Source: Victivallales bacterium (GTDB lineage: Bacteria; Verrucomicrobiota; Lentisphaeria; Oligosphaerales; Oligosphaeraceae). From it: 35,667 bases of DNA. Location of the stretch: contig JAFXUD010000068.1 of assembly GCA_017535315.1 (NCBI GenBank), positions 1 through 35,667 of the forward strand. The letters are read 5' to 3'. The notes beneath the pieces were generated by a model. That model saw nothing but the letters and a program-made list of their open reading frames with translations. It searched no databases and was not told the DNA's origin. Below are positions 7,519 through 15,843 of this stretch, one piece after another (position 1 is the stretch's first letter; every line of letters starts with the position of its first letter). A program made the position numbers and the translations under genes.

Positions 7519-7547
7519 TTGACAAGCCTGTATAATCGGGCTACATT
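7519..7547 (+). promoter_or_regulatory. Candidate promoter for the Gfo/Idh/MocA gene
   Basis: A consensus TTGACA box (7519-7524) is followed after 17 bases by TACATT (7542-7547), which matches four of six -10 positions. A perfect TATAAT (7531-7536) lies inside the spacer but only six bases from this -35 box. Transcription would begin near 7554, about 40 bases before the start codon and just after the heptad array. Confidence 0.5.
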
Positions 7548-7592
7548 CTTGCAACATTCTACCAGGAAAAACTCTCAAGCAGGAGCATGACA

Positions 7593-8612
7593 ATGACATT
7601 ACGTTTTGGATTAGTCGGGTATGGTTATCATGGCAAGGCGGCAGTGACACCATCTTTTTACTTGAAGGATGCTGTCGGCGTAGAGTTGAAGGCCATCTGC
7701 GATGCGAACGCAGATGCAGTCGCCGCCATCGAGCGTCCTGTGGAGAAATACACCTCCGTCGATGAGATGCTGGCGAAAGCCCCAATCGATGCCGTGTATG
7801 TGGCCGTCGGCATGGAATACCACAGCCAGGTGGCCATTGCTGCGCTGAAGGCGGGCAAGCACGTCATCTGCGAGAAGCCCATGGCGCAGACGCTGGATCA
7901 GTGCAAGGAGATGGTGGCGACGGCGAAGGCAAACAACCGCATCCTCGCCATCAACTTCGAGACGCGCTACTCACAGAAAATCCAGCTTGTCAAGCGCTGG
8001 ATAAACGAGAGGCGCTTTGGACGGATTGACGCCATCCACTTCGACAATCTCTGGGACGGGCACAAGAACTTCGGCCCCGTGGCAGAGAGACGTGCACGTC
8101 TGCTCGCTGTCGCGGGCGGACTTGACTGCGGTGTCCACGAACTGGACCAGGCACGCTTCTTCCTCGGCGGCAACTGGACCACCGTACACGCAGTTGGCGC
8201 CTGGTTTGGCGAACCCTTCAACCCGCCGCCCCACATCGGCATCATCGGTGTAATGGACAATGGCCCGATGGTCACCCTGAACGCTTCCCTGGGCTTCGCC
8301 TCCCAGATCGAGCCGCGCCCGATGGTGGACAACCTGGTCGTGGCGGGCAATGAAGGCGTCGCAGTGCTCCGCACGGACGTTCTCGCACACCACACGGTGG
8401 CTGAGCTCTCCAGCAGAACCCTCTGCGAAAAGGTCGAATTCACCACGACTGGCCACGCCAGCGATATCGCCCTGCTCCTCTCCGAAGTGGCCAAGGTCGC
8501 CGCCAATGGTCCTGATACTCCGCATTTCTTTGCAAGTGGCGAGGACGGCTACCAGGCACAGTTCGCCATGGAGCTAGCCAACCGCGAAGCCCAGGAAAAC
8601 CGCGTGAAATAA
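7593..8612 (+). CDS. Gfo/Idh/MocA family NAD(P)-dependent oxidoreductase
   Basis: An oxidoreductase of about 339 residues, of the glucose-fructose oxidoreductase/inositol dehydrogenase family. These enzymes usually oxidise or reduce a sugar or sugar acid in the cytoplasm. The Rossmann motif GLVGYGYHG lies at the N-terminus. The family EKP signature follows at about 94-96. The substrate helix GGLDCGVHELD at about 175-185 carries the expected Asp and His pattern. The frame could start at 7587, but AGGAG (7581-7585) is one base from that ATG and seven from the ATG at 7593, so the second is preferred. A clean terminator follows. The substrate cannot be told from the sequence. The neighbour is a propeller protein of glycosidase type. 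Confidence 0.88.
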   Translation: MTLRFGLVGYGYHGKAAVTPSFYLKDAVGVELKAICDANADAVAAIERPVEKYTSVDEMLAKAPIDAVYVAVGMEYHSQVAIAALKAGKHVICEKPMAQTLDQCKEMVATAKANNRILAINFETRYSQKIQLVKRWINERRFGRIDAIHFDNLWDGHKNFGPVAERRARLLAVAGGLDCGVHELDQARFFLGGNWTTVHAVGAWFGEPFNPPPHIGIIGVMDNGPMVTLNASLGFASQIEPRPMVDNLVVAGNEGVAVLRTDVLAHHTVAELSSRTLCEKVEFTTTGHASDIALLLSEVAKVAANGPDTPHFFASGEDGYQAQFAMELANREAQENRVK

Positions 8613-8651
8613 ACAGCATTCCTTTTTTCACCTGTTCCACTTATAAAGTAA

Positions 8652-8679
8652 GCCCCGACGTTCGGAGAAGCGTCGGGGC
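8652..8679 (+). terminator. Intrinsic terminator after the Gfo/Idh/MocA gene
   Basis: GCCCCGACG (8652-8660) pairs perfectly with CGTCGGGGC (8671-8679) around a 10-base loop. It starts 40 bases after the stop codon. The trailing sequence CTGTATTTTG is only moderately T-rich. Confidence 0.75.
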
Positions 8680-8709
8680 CTGTATTTTGCTCCTAATCTT
8701 AACTTAAAA

Positions 8710-8801
8710 GGGACGGGAGGGACGACAGAGACAGGAGGGACGATAAAAAAGCATTAGGTACTTAGAGCTGTCCCTCTCGTCCCTCCCGTCGCTCCTATCC
8801 C
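8710..8801. repeat. Nonamer repeat array with inverted partner (GGGACGGGA type), copy 1
   Basis: Four direct nonamers in register (GGGACGGGA, GGGACGACA, GAGACAGGA, GGGACGATA; 8710-8745) are followed by a 24-base spacer. Three and a half inverted nonamers then follow (GTCCCTCTC, GTCCCTCCC, GTCGCTCCT, ATCCC; 8770-8801). The layout is direct-spacer-inverted like the heptad arrays, but the sequence and period differ. It lies between convergent genes. A second copy is at the window end (35581). Confidence 0.9.
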
Positions 8802-8829
8802 ATAAGATGTCAATCAGGAGTATTATGGC

Positions 8830-9426
8830 CTACTTCTTTTCCCTCCATTTGTTCTTTTCGCGAAGGAAATCTGTGTCGGTCAGCATCTTGAAACGTTCTT
8901 CAAGGATGGCGTCCTCGTTCTCCTTGAGAGCCTCCAGTTGCTTCGTCATACGCTGAAGCCGCTCAAAATAGTCCTGAAGCATGAAGTCGTAAGCCTCCTT
9001 GATTTTTGAGCGAAGCTGCTCCTCCAGTTTTGCCTTCTCAGCGGCGTCCTTGCAGTCGGAAATGGTACGTGCCAACTCAAAGCACTCCCTGTCAAGCTGC
9101 CCCATACGCCTCATGTTCCCGTTTGGTGTTGGCATGTACTTGCGGATTTCATTGACAAAGGCGCGGATATCGGTCTTGCGCAGATTCTCCAGGCGTTCGT
9201 ACTCCTCTGGATTATCCTTCTTGAGCTTCGACATGATCATCAGAACCTCGTTGCCGCGCCCTGGATTCCAAGCTCCCTTTCGACCATATTCACCTCCTGG
9301 ACCGCGCTGATGCTCCATGCCATTTGGTCCCCTGCCTTCTGGCGGCGGCGGAAAACCTTCCTGAGCAAACACCTGGAACATTAGTGCCGCCAACACGGCC
9401 ATCAGAATTGTGATTCTGCTTTTCAT
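8830..9426 (-). CDS. Secreted helical protein in a sigma/anti-sigma operon
   Basis: A 198-residue protein with a signal peptide (about 1-21, ending VFA|Q). A Pro/Gly-rich segment (22-58) follows, then a long, charged, mostly helical part with Glu/Lys/Arg-rich heptads up to the C-terminus. It is probably periplasmic. It sits 20 bases after an anti-sigma factor gene and shares that operon. This recalls small periplasmic sensor proteins of the Spy/CpxP/CnrX kind, which have similar Met/Arg/Glu-rich helices, but I see no LTxxQ motif. A role as envelope-stress sensor or modulator of the anti-sigma factor is an inference from context. No enzyme motif is visible. Confidence 0.7.
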   Translation of the reverse strand: MKSRITILMAVLAALMFQVFAQEGFPPPPEGRGPNGMEHQRGPGGEYGRKGAWNPGRGNEVLMIMSKLKKDNPEEYERLENLRKTDIRAFVNEIRKYMPTPNGNMRRMGQLDRECFELARTISDCKDAAEKAKLEEQLRSKIKEAYDFMLQDYFERLQRMTKQLEALKENEDAILEERFKMLTDTDFLREKNKWREKK

Positions 9427-9446
9427 TTTGTCACCTCTATCTGTTT

Positions 9447-9980
9447 TTAAAGATCGTAGAACATATCCATCTCAAGGGAAATGATGTCATAGTCAAGTCT
9501 GCGCACGCCCTCCACGTTGTTTTCCTCACTTCTGGATGAGGACTCGCTGTCAAGTGTCAGAGCATCAAGGGCGATTTCAAGCCTGTCGAGTTCATTGTCT
9601 GCCAGCGCATACTCCAAGGTCAAAGAAGGGATAACCGCCTGTAGGTTCTCCGTAGAACGCGCCTCTTTCGCCCTGTGCCACGTCAAGGCAAAGGCCAGGC
9701 AACACACGAGCACGATGGATGCGGCTGCAGCGATTGACCGCCACGCCCAGCCATGCCACCGAACAGGTTGCCTTCGGGAAGCCTTCACAGAAGCTAGCAC
9801 CTGGCTATCCAGTTCTGCAGACGGCGTCAGATGCGACTCCAGAAGCATCTGCTGCGCCTGCGCAAAAGCCTGGCAATCGCTGCATCCAAGAAGATGCAGT
9901 TCCTCATCCGCATTCAGCTTCTCCCCAAGCAAAATACGCTTCTTCACTCTGTTGCAATCGATTTGCTTTTCAGTCTTCAT
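9447..9980 (-). CDS. Anti-sigma factor, ZAS-like, single membrane span
   Basis: A 177-residue protein. The N-terminal cytoplasmic domain carries C9 and the H29-x3-C33-x2-C36 cluster typical of zinc-binding anti-sigma (ZAS) domains. One membrane span lies at about 82-100. The remaining 75 residues would be periplasmic and are acidic with Leu/Glu/Asp repeats. In this family the N-terminal domain holds the partner ECF sigma factor until a signal reaches the outer part. The sigma gene lies immediately upstream, 12 bases away, which is the usual arrangement. The acidic C-terminal tail does not resemble a known sensor domain. Confidence 0.82.
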   Translation of the reverse strand: MKTEKQIDCNRVKKRILLGEKLNADEELHLLGCSDCQAFAQAQQMLLESHLTPSAELDSQVLASVKASRRQPVRWHGWAWRSIAAAASIVLVCCLAFALTWHRAKEARSTENLQAVIPSLTLEYALADNELDRLEIALDALTLDSESSSRSEENNVEGVRRLDYDIISLEMDMFYDL

Positions 9981-9992
9981 ACCAATTGCTCC

Positions 9993-10541
9993 TCATCTAT
10001 AGTTCACAAGAAAACCCTTCAGTTTTTCAACAGCGTAGTGCATTCGTCCAAGCACAGTGTTAAGACTTGTGTTTTGAACGACTGCTATTTCCTTGAAGCT
10101 CTTTCCTACGCGTCGCAGCTCCAATACCTGCTTCTGTTCTGTTGAGAGCATCTCGACAGCCTCCTCCACAGCCTTTTCCAGAATAGCACGGTCGATTTCC
10201 ATCTCGGCTGATTCATAGCCTCCAGGCAGATGCTCATCCACCTCCACCATGCTTGCACCCTTCTGCCTACGGAAAAAGTCCATCACCTGATTATGGGCGA
10301 TGCGGCAGAGCCAGGCTAGGAACTTCTGCTGGTCATTGTATCTGCCGAAACTATTGAAGGCTTTAATCCATGCCTGCTGGAAAAAGTCGTCAATATGGCT
10401 TCTGTCGTTTGGAAGAAGTTTATTCAAGTAGGAATAGAGCTGGAGGCGATAGCGGGAATAAAGCACGTTGAAAGCAGCATCGTCACCTATACGGCAACGG
10501 CGTATCAACTCCATGTCCTGTTCCATTGTGCTTGATTCCAT
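9993..10541 (-). CDS. ECF-type RNA polymerase sigma factor
   Basis: A sigma-70 family protein of about 182 residues. Region 2 (helical, with DDFFQQAWIKAF and the following FLAWLCRIAHNQVMDFFRR segment) recognises the -10 element. Region 4 (LSTEQKQVLELRRVGKSFKEIAVVQ) is a helix-turn-helix for the -35 element. The open frame extends to 10628, but the extra 29 residues are not sigma-like, and the ATG at 10541 follows a GAGATGAG element, so the shorter form is chosen. It heads a three-gene module with its anti-sigma factor and a secreted protein. About 97 bases separate it from the LptF/LptG-type gene, so it could have its own promoter; autoregulation is usual for such factors. Confidence 0.88.
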   Translation of the reverse strand: MESSTMEQDMELIRRCRIGDDAAFNVLYSRYRLQLYSYLNKLLPNDRSHIDDFFQQAWIKAFNSFGRYNDQQKFLAWLCRIAHNQVMDFFRRQKGASMVEVDEHLPGGYESAEMEIDRAILEKAVEEAVEMLSTEQKQVLELRRVGKSFKEIAVVQNTSLNTVLGRMHYAVEKLKGFLVNYR

Positions 10542-10638
10542 TGTCTCATCTCGCTTTCTCTTTGCCTCAATGAACGCACGATTCCCTAAATTATTGTACT
10601 CATTGCAAAAAAGAAAGCAGAAATGCATTATGCACAGC

Positions 10639-11898
10639 TTACGCGCGGCGCCACATGCTCGCTACAGCGGCGACAAAAAAAGCAAGACAAGGCAAGGCAC
10701 CGCCCAGGAAAGGCGAAACGCTTCCCAACGGCTGGAACCACCCGTTTTTCACACACAGGACGCCCAGTTCTGTGATAAGATAAAAAAGCAACAGGGAGCC
10801 TACAGCGGAAGCAAAACCATTCATCTGCCCCATTCGATTCGTTGAAATAGTCAGCGCCACTCCAAACAAGGCGCCAATAAGTGCTGCCAGGGGAAAAAGA
10901 CAGCGATAAAGCAGAATAGTCTTCAAAAGGTGCAATTCGCGTTTGGAGGTAACCAGACCACTACAAAGCACTTCCCATAGTTCCGCAATGGTCATGCGTT
11001 CTCTATCGATGCTGTGCGACCTGATGTTTTCAGGCGATTCTGTATAGTTTTTCTCCAGCGTCTCAAAGACTTCCGGGGCCTGCTGCAAAGGATTCCCCTC
11101 CGTGTCATAATGCTTTACAAAGCCATTTTTGAAAACCCATCCCCCGTCATATCTGGCAGACTGTGCAGATAGCAGATATTCGTATGTGCCATCAGAGCGG
11201 TATTGCCTAACAATCACCCCAGTGGACTCTCCCTCCATGTCCAGATTGTCAATCAGCCAATCCCGATGCTCAAGCTCGAAGGCGAACGCCGCACGGGATT
11301 TCGCCTTGCCATGCTTTAGGTATTCCATCTCAATGGCATCTGCTTTCTCCAGGCAGGCAGGTCCCCAGGATTCGTTGATGGCAAACACCACGACGCACGA
11401 CACCCCAGCAATGAGCCAGACTGGAATGCAACAGGTAAAAAGGGACATTCCTGCGGCACGCAGAGCCGTCAACTCGCTGTTTTTGCCCAGCATCATGGTC
11501 ATAAAGCTGGCAGCCAGCAGGCTGGCAAATGGAATCACGTATGTGAGATTTTGGGGTTGCTTGGCAAGCAGGAACGTTATGATGACAGACCAGGGGATGA
11601 GCGGTCTTGCCGTCTTTTCCGTCGCAGAATGTCCTTTGTTATCGGCATTTTCGCCTGCATTGTCTCCTTCTGGTCGAAGAGCCTTTTCCCCATGTGTGGT
11701 TGCCAAGGCGGCCTGCTCCTGTTTTATCTTGGTATTTTCCTCCAGAAAATCCCTCATGTCGCCATTGATGGAATCCACCAGCATGAACAATGCCATGAAG
11801 CCGATGATGGCACCAACATACGGCATCGCGAAGTTCCTTGCGATGTAAGCCAGAACACAGGGGGAGATGCGTCTGGATATGGATGATTTCTGGGGCAT
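10639..11898 (-). CDS. LptF/LptG family permease
   Basis: A 419-residue inner-membrane protein of the YjgP/YjgQ family. LptF and LptG with the ATPase LptB extract lipopolysaccharide from the inner membrane and pass it to the LptC-LptA bridge. One N-terminal span (about 25-45) is followed by a charged insert rich in Glu, Lys and Asn (about 50-98). Two spans then precede a large beta-rich periplasmic region (about 185-320), and three C-terminal spans close the protein. It begins 12 bases after the RDD gene. No clear Shine-Dalgarno sequence is seen, so it is probably reached by coupling. The charged insert between the first spans is not typical of E. coli LptF/LptG. LptF and LptG cannot be told apart here. 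Confidence 0.85.
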   Translation of the reverse strand: MPQKSSISRRISPCVLAYIARNFAMPYVGAIIGFMALFMLVDSINGDMRDFLEENTKIKQEQAALATTHGEKALRPEGDNAGENADNKGHSATEKTARPLIPWSVIITFLLAKQPQNLTYVIPFASLLAASFMTMMLGKNSELTALRAAGMSLFTCCIPVWLIAGVSCVVVFAINESWGPACLEKADAIEMEYLKHGKAKSRAAFAFELEHRDWLIDNLDMEGESTGVIVRQYRSDGTYEYLLSAQSARYDGGWVFKNGFVKHYDTEGNPLQQAPEVFETLEKNYTESPENIRSHSIDRERMTIAELWEVLCSGLVTSKRELHLLKTILLYRCLFPLAALIGALFGVALTISTNRMGQMNGFASAVGSLLLFYLITELGVLCVKNGWFQPLGSVSPFLGGALPCLAFFVAAVASMWRRA

Positions 11899-11910
11899 TT
11901 CAAATAATGG

Positions 11911-12657
11911 CTAAACGGGATTCTTGATCTTGTTCGGGTCGATGACGATTCGCGTCATACGGGTTTTGGTGAAAAGTTCCTGTACTGTCTTCCCGCTAGC
12001 AAACAAGAAAAGCGGATTCAAGATCCCCAGCGCAAACAAAAAGAACACATAGAAGAAGATGCGTCCGAGCCAGTAGGATTCGCCGTTTGTCCGCACCAGG
12101 TATATCCCCCAGAAACGCTGTCCAGGCGTCTGTTGATTCAAATACATGGTGAAGATGAAATAGAGGAAGAAAGTCAGGAAATAGACAGGGAAAGCTATGT
12201 AGAAAAGATAATATGGGTCGATGATATCGTGCTTGTAGCAGAAGGCGCAAATCAGATGAAGAATGACACCCCAGACAAACATGATCAGAAGGTCTGTCAG
12301 CAATGCCATGCACCGCATGATTATGCTGGCAGTCGGAGCGGTGGCAGCGTTGCGTTTGACTAGGCCATTGGTGGCGTTTCCGCTTACATCCTCAACCTTG
12401 AGGTTGATTCTGGCCTTGATGCGTTCCCAAGGCGTATTATGCTGGGCGTTGACACGCGCCACGACCTGCTCTTTGAGAAGCGGCTTGAGAAACGGAATGT
12501 CCAGGACATTGTCCCACTTGTTCACAAGCGTGCTACGGATTTTGCAGTCAAGGTCGATTTTCCCTGTCTCTGCCCATTTAACCAGAGTCTGCTGGTCTGC
12601 GGGTTCAAACTCCTCCCCTTGCGCGTTACGAACGATGAAAAGGCGTTCATTTGCCAT
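11911..12657 (-). CDS. RDD family membrane protein with N-terminal GYF_2-like domain
   Basis: A 248-residue protein. The first 60 residues resemble the GYF_2 domain found fused to bacterial membrane proteins: a start of the form 'ERLFIVRNAQGEEFEPADQQ' with a conserved Trp and a short helix. The RDD domain follows (about 100-245). It has Arg and Asp in the first span region (MRCMALLTDLLIM), a QTPGQRFWGI motif between spans, and about four membrane segments. RDD proteins are of poorly known function; some act in ion or sodium transport. A GGAG sequence eight bases before the ATG supports the start. The gene heads the minus-strand cluster that continues into the LptF/LptG-type gene. Confidence 0.82.
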   Translation of the reverse strand: MANERLFIVRNAQGEEFEPADQQTLVKWAETGKIDLDCKIRSTLVNKWDNVLDIPFLKPLLKEQVVARVNAQHNTPWERIKARINLKVEDVSGNATNGLVKRNAATAPTASIIMRCMALLTDLLIMFVWGVILHLICAFCYKHDIIDPYYLFYIAFPVYFLTFFLYFIFTMYLNQQTPGQRFWGIYLVRTNGESYWLGRIFFYVFFLFALGILNPLFLFASGKTVQELFTKTRMTRIVIDPNKIKNPV

Positions 12658-12707
12658 TGTTCTGCTCCATTATTTCAATAATTGACCACAATTTTCGACT
12701 TGTCGAT

Positions 12708-12736
12708 TTGACATATAGAGATTCATATAATAACAT
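12708..12736 (+). promoter_or_regulatory. Candidate promoter for the GcvH-like gene and pyrF
   Basis: TTGACA (12708-12713) is followed after 17 bases by TAACAT (12731-12736). A perfect TATAAT (12726-12731) overlaps but is only 12 bases from the -35 box. It lies in the AT-rich divergent space before the gene at 12817. Confidence 0.45.
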
Positions 12737-12816
12737 AATGCTTTTAGGGGATTTTTCATCTCCTGTTTTCAGATTATTTCATAAAAAGGACAACATATAG
12801 AAAGGAGAGACGACAA

Positions 12817-13206
12817 ATGGCAGAAGAGAAGGACACACGCTCTTTTTCCAAAAGGCATCTATGGGCCAAGGTTGATGAACAAAAGGGGATTGCCTACATA
12901 GGAATAACAGACTACCTGGCTGAACAGTTGGCCGAAATCGGCAGCATTGACATGCCTGAACCAGGCGATGAGGTCGATATGGACAATATGTGCATCCACC
13001 TCTACCTTCGCAACAGAATACACCACCTGCGCTCCCCGCTGTCGGGACGTGTGATCGAATGCAACAAGGAAGTGCTGGACAACTGCAGCCTGCTCCATCT
13101 GGATCCAAACAAATATTGGCTCTACAGCATGGAATACGATAATCTGGAAGAGCTTGATCTTCTAATGGATGCACGCCAGTATGCGGAGTACGTTGACAAA
13201 CTTTGA
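12817..13206 (+). CDS. GcvH-like protein lacking the lipoyl-lysine
   Basis: A 129-residue protein with the fold and spacing of glycine cleavage H protein: HLWAKVDEQKGIAYIGITDYLAEQ at the start and SPLSGRVIECNKEVLDN at 73-89. In true GcvH the lipoylated lysine sits seven residues before the S/A-P-V-S-G turn. Here that place is Asn66, flanked by Arg65 and Arg67, and no lysine lies in the hairpin. The protein therefore cannot carry lipoate in the normal way. It ends with an acidic tail containing WLYSMEYDNLEELDLLMDA, unlike the usual end. No gcvT or gcvP is nearby; pyrF follows after 37 bases. It has a strong ribosome site (AGGAGA). Its role is unknown; a binding or scaffolding protein derived from GcvH is the simplest idea. 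Confidence 0.8.
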   Translation: MAEEKDTRSFSKRHLWAKVDEQKGIAYIGITDYLAEQLAEIGSIDMPEPGDEVDMDNMCIHLYLRNRIHHLRSPLSGRVIECNKEVLDNCSLLHLDPNKYWLYSMEYDNLEELDLLMDARQYAEYVDKL

Positions 13207-13243
13207 CTCCACTCAGGCATAGTCCCCACCAAGGAAAACATCC

Positions 13244-13924
13244 ATGACTGAACTCATTACCGCATTAGATTATCCAGATGCCAAAAGCGCACTGGAAACC
13301 GTTGACCGCATTGGCATCTCCTGCCTATGGTATAAAGTCGGAAAGGAGCTTTTCACCGCTGTCGGCCCCATGATCGTGCAAGAGCTTAAGGCGCGCGGAA
13401 AGAAGGTCTTCCTTGATATGAAATACCACGATATTCCCAACACCGTCTCCAAGGCCGTCCATTCCGCAGCAGGCATTGGCGCAGACCTGTGCAATGTCCA
13501 TGCATCAGGAGGAACAGCCATGCTCAAGGCTGCGGCTACAGCGGCAAAGGAATCTGGCATTCTCCTCGTGGCTGTCACCGTTTTGACAAGCATGGACGCG
13601 ATGGAGCTAGCCTCCATCGGTCTGAATGTCTCTCCTCAGGAACAGGTACAACGGCTTGCCCTCCTGACACAAACCTGCGGTGTCCCAGGCGTTGTATGCT
13701 CGGCACTTGAACTGCCAGTCATACGCAAATCCTGCGGAAATGATTTCATCACAGTCGTCCCTGGCATTCGCCCTGCTGGGTCGTCAGCAGATGACCAGAA
13801 GAGAATCATGACGCCAGAACAGGCAGCGCAGGCTGGTGCAAACTACATCGTCGTCGGACGCCCCATTACCAAGGCAGATAATCCCGCCGAGGCCGCAGCT
13901 CAAATAGCCGCTTCCCTGAAGTAA
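13244..13924 (+). CDS. pyrF: Orotidine 5'-phosphate decarboxylase
   Basis: A 226-residue enzyme that decarboxylates OMP to UMP, the last step of pyrimidine synthesis, in the cytoplasm. The catalytic DxKxxD motif is intact (D58, K60, D63 in FLDMKYHDIPNT). D9 of the first strand (ALDYPD) and K31 are also present. The phosphate-binding end VPGIRPAG...VVGRPIT is clear. The length is normal for the bacterial short form. AAGGAAAA precedes the ATG. It probably shares a transcript with the GcvH-like gene. A hairpin follows as terminator. Confidence 0.96.
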   Translation: MTELITALDYPDAKSALETVDRIGISCLWYKVGKELFTAVGPMIVQELKARGKKVFLDMKYHDIPNTVSKAVHSAAGIGADLCNVHASGGTAMLKAAATAAKESGILLVAVTVLTSMDAMELASIGLNVSPQEQVQRLALLTQTCGVPGVVCSALELPVIRKSCGNDFITVVPGIRPAGSSADDQKRIMTPEQAAQAGANYIVVGRPITKADNPAEAAAQIAASLK

Positions 13925-13960
13925 TATCAGACCGTTTGCTATCTAAAAGATATGTATCTT

Positions 13961-14005
13961 AATGCAACCTTTTATTTGCCAAATTTGCAAACATAAGGTT
14001 GCATT
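13961..14005 (+). terminator. Terminator hairpin after pyrF
   Basis: AATGCAACCTT (13961-13971) pairs with AAGGTTGCATT (13995-14005). A second inner stem is TTTGC (13975-13979) with GCAAA (13987-13991). The hairpin begins about 37 bases after the pyrF stop and is followed by TATTATTTC. Confidence 0.7.
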
Positions 14006-14091
14006 TATTATTTCAGATGATATATTGTGTGGTCTAAAGGGATGGAAGCGATGAACTAAAAAGCATAACACCAAGATTCCAAAGAAAGCAA

Positions 14092-14796
14092 ATGCAAGCC
14101 TGTGAATCACTTCCCAGAGAAAGGCTCATGCAGTTCGGGGCAGAGGCGTTGAGCGATGCAGAGCTACTGGCCGTGCTACTGCGTACTGGAACCAAAGGCA
14201 CACCTGTCGTCGAAATGGCAAAACATCTGCTGGAACGTTTTGATGGGAATGTTTTAAGACTATGTGATGCGACAGTGAATGAGCTTTGCGAAATACCTGG
14301 CATGGGGCTTGCAAAATCACTGGAACTTGAGGCCGCATTCGCGTTGTCAAAACGACTGGCGAGACGGAGAATGGCTTTACGCCCTGAAATGAAGTCCCCC
14401 CAGTCAATTGCCGACTATATGCAAAGGCTGATGCTTGATGCCAATCAAGAATGTTTCTATGTTCTTCTTCTTGATACCAAACTGTGCCTTATGAGAAGCG
14501 AACAGGTGACAATAGGACTTGTGGACCGAAGCCTTGTGCATGCACGCGAAGTATTCCGCAATGCCATTCGCGAAGCCTGCTCAAGCATCATTATCTGCCA
14601 CAACCATCCCAGCGGAGACGTAGTGCCCTCCGCCAATGACATCAGAATCACAAAAATGCTTTTCGATGCAGGGGAAATTATAGGCATCAGGTTACTCGAC
14701 CATCTGATAATCGGACCGCAAAAATCTAACCAGTCCAATAATTACTTCAGCTTTAGAGAAAACCAGCTTATGCCGACATCCCCCATCAAAAACTGA
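14092..14796 (+). CDS. radC: RadC family JAMM-domain protein
   Basis: A 234-residue RadC-type protein. An N-terminal helix-hairpin-helix-like domain (1-95, with RERLMQFGAEALSDAELLAVLL at 9-30 and EIPGMG at 67-72) suggests DNA contact. The C-terminal JAMM metal-binding domain (about 100-215) has E120, H170-x-H172 in HNHPSGD, S180 and D183, so the zinc site is complete. The family's old link to DNA repair in E. coli has been withdrawn and its function remains open; members are often near mobile DNA or competence genes. Here it stands alone between pyrF and a convergent lipoprotein gene whose stop lies only four bases away. The ribosome site is weak (AAAGAAAG). Confidence 0.9.
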   Translation: MQACESLPRERLMQFGAEALSDAELLAVLLRTGTKGTPVVEMAKHLLERFDGNVLRLCDATVNELCEIPGMGLAKSLELEAAFALSKRLARRRMALRPEMKSPQSIADYMQRLMLDANQECFYVLLLDTKLCLMRSEQVTIGLVDRSLVHAREVFRNAIREACSSIIICHNHPSGDVVPSANDIRITKMLFDAGEIIGIRLLDHLIIGPQKSNQSNNYFSFRENQLMPTSPIKN

Positions 14797-14800
14797 TTTT

Positions 14801-15832
14801 TTATCTTCTTTTCTTTTTAAGGTTTTGCAGATTAGATTGCAAAACTTGTTTTTCGTTCTGAAGACTGCCTATTTTATCCAAAAGCTCGGAGGGAATCCAC
14901 TCTTTTTCTTTTTCTGGCAAGATTTCTGTGTATTCATAATTCTTGCTTTCCATCTGCTGCTCAAGAAAAACTTTGTATGCCTCTTCAAGCAAAGAGTGCT
15001 TTGATGCCCAGTTTTCGGCACTTGTCAAATCAATTTTATCGTTGATTTTTGACGGCTTAGGCAAATAACCGCACTCTAGGAAACGACTCGGCAGTTCCTC
15101 ATGAAGCCGTTTGCTGACTTGCGCATTCTGCTCCTGCTGAATCTCCGCGCATTTCAAACGAAAAAAGCGTTTTCTATAATCGCCTCGGATACGAGCGACA
15201 ATCTCGTCAGGCATATCTTCAAAAGGACAAAACGTGACGCCAAATCTAGCCCCATTATCCATTATAGCATTGAGGATTCCCTCAACTACTCGCCTGGAAC
15301 CATTTACTTTGTTGAACTTGACTAAATCTCCTGTTATGCCTTTTGAATTGTCAGAGACTCGAAACATGGGATACTGTGCATCCAGCTTTGTCATTATCTG
15401 ATAAATGTTCTTGGCATCAAGTTCCCTTTCAAGTTTTTTTCTCATATCATCAGAAACCCGCTCCTTTGCGATAGCAGGCTCCTCACAAAAAACCTGGAAC
15501 ATCTTGTTCATGTCATCAAAAGCAACCGCTTTCAACAAGTCGTCAGCAATTTTGTGCTCCAGCGTGGAATATTTGGCAATCAAAGACTTCTGCAGAGCTC
15601 TGCAAATAGCGTCATGAACCTCCTCAGCCTGTTTTTCCATGGCAAGACTGTTCACAACTTCATCACGTTCCTCACGCCACTCATCGCCATTGACTATTTC
15701 GTCAATCTCCTTATCGCATTGCGCTATTTTCACCTGACATTGCTCAATCATCTGCCGCCGCTTGCTGCACCCAACTAGGAGGCAAAGCAAAACCGACAAC
15801 AAAACGGCAGTCAGCATTAAACGCCAACCCAT
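14801..15832 (-). CDS. Predicted lipoprotein, coiled-coil rich, unknown function
   Basis: A 343-residue protein with a lipoprotein signal peptide (hydrophobic 5-20, lipobox LVGC with Cys22). The mature part is almost entirely helical and charged, with Glu/Lys/Gln-rich repeats, and ends in a coiled-coil tail rich in Lys and Asn. No enzyme motif is visible. AAGGAG lies eight bases before the ATG and overlaps the stop region of the preceding DUF4838 gene, so the two are coupled. It would sit at a membrane facing the periplasm. I do not recognise the family. Confidence 0.75.
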   Translation of the reverse strand: MGWRLMLTAVLLSVLLCLLVGCSKRRQMIEQCQVKIAQCDKEIDEIVNGDEWREERDEVVNSLAMEKQAEEVHDAICRALQKSLIAKYSTLEHKIADDLLKAVAFDDMNKMFQVFCEEPAIAKERVSDDMRKKLERELDAKNIYQIMTKLDAQYPMFRVSDNSKGITGDLVKFNKVNGSRRVVEGILNAIMDNGARFGVTFCPFEDMPDEIVARIRGDYRKRFFRLKCAEIQQEQNAQVSKRLHEELPSRFLECGYLPKPSKINDKIDLTSAENWASKHSLLEEAYKVFLEQQMESKNYEYTEILPEKEKEWIPSELLDKIGSLQNEKQVLQSNLQNLKKKRR

Positions 15833-15843
15833 ACGATTTCTCC

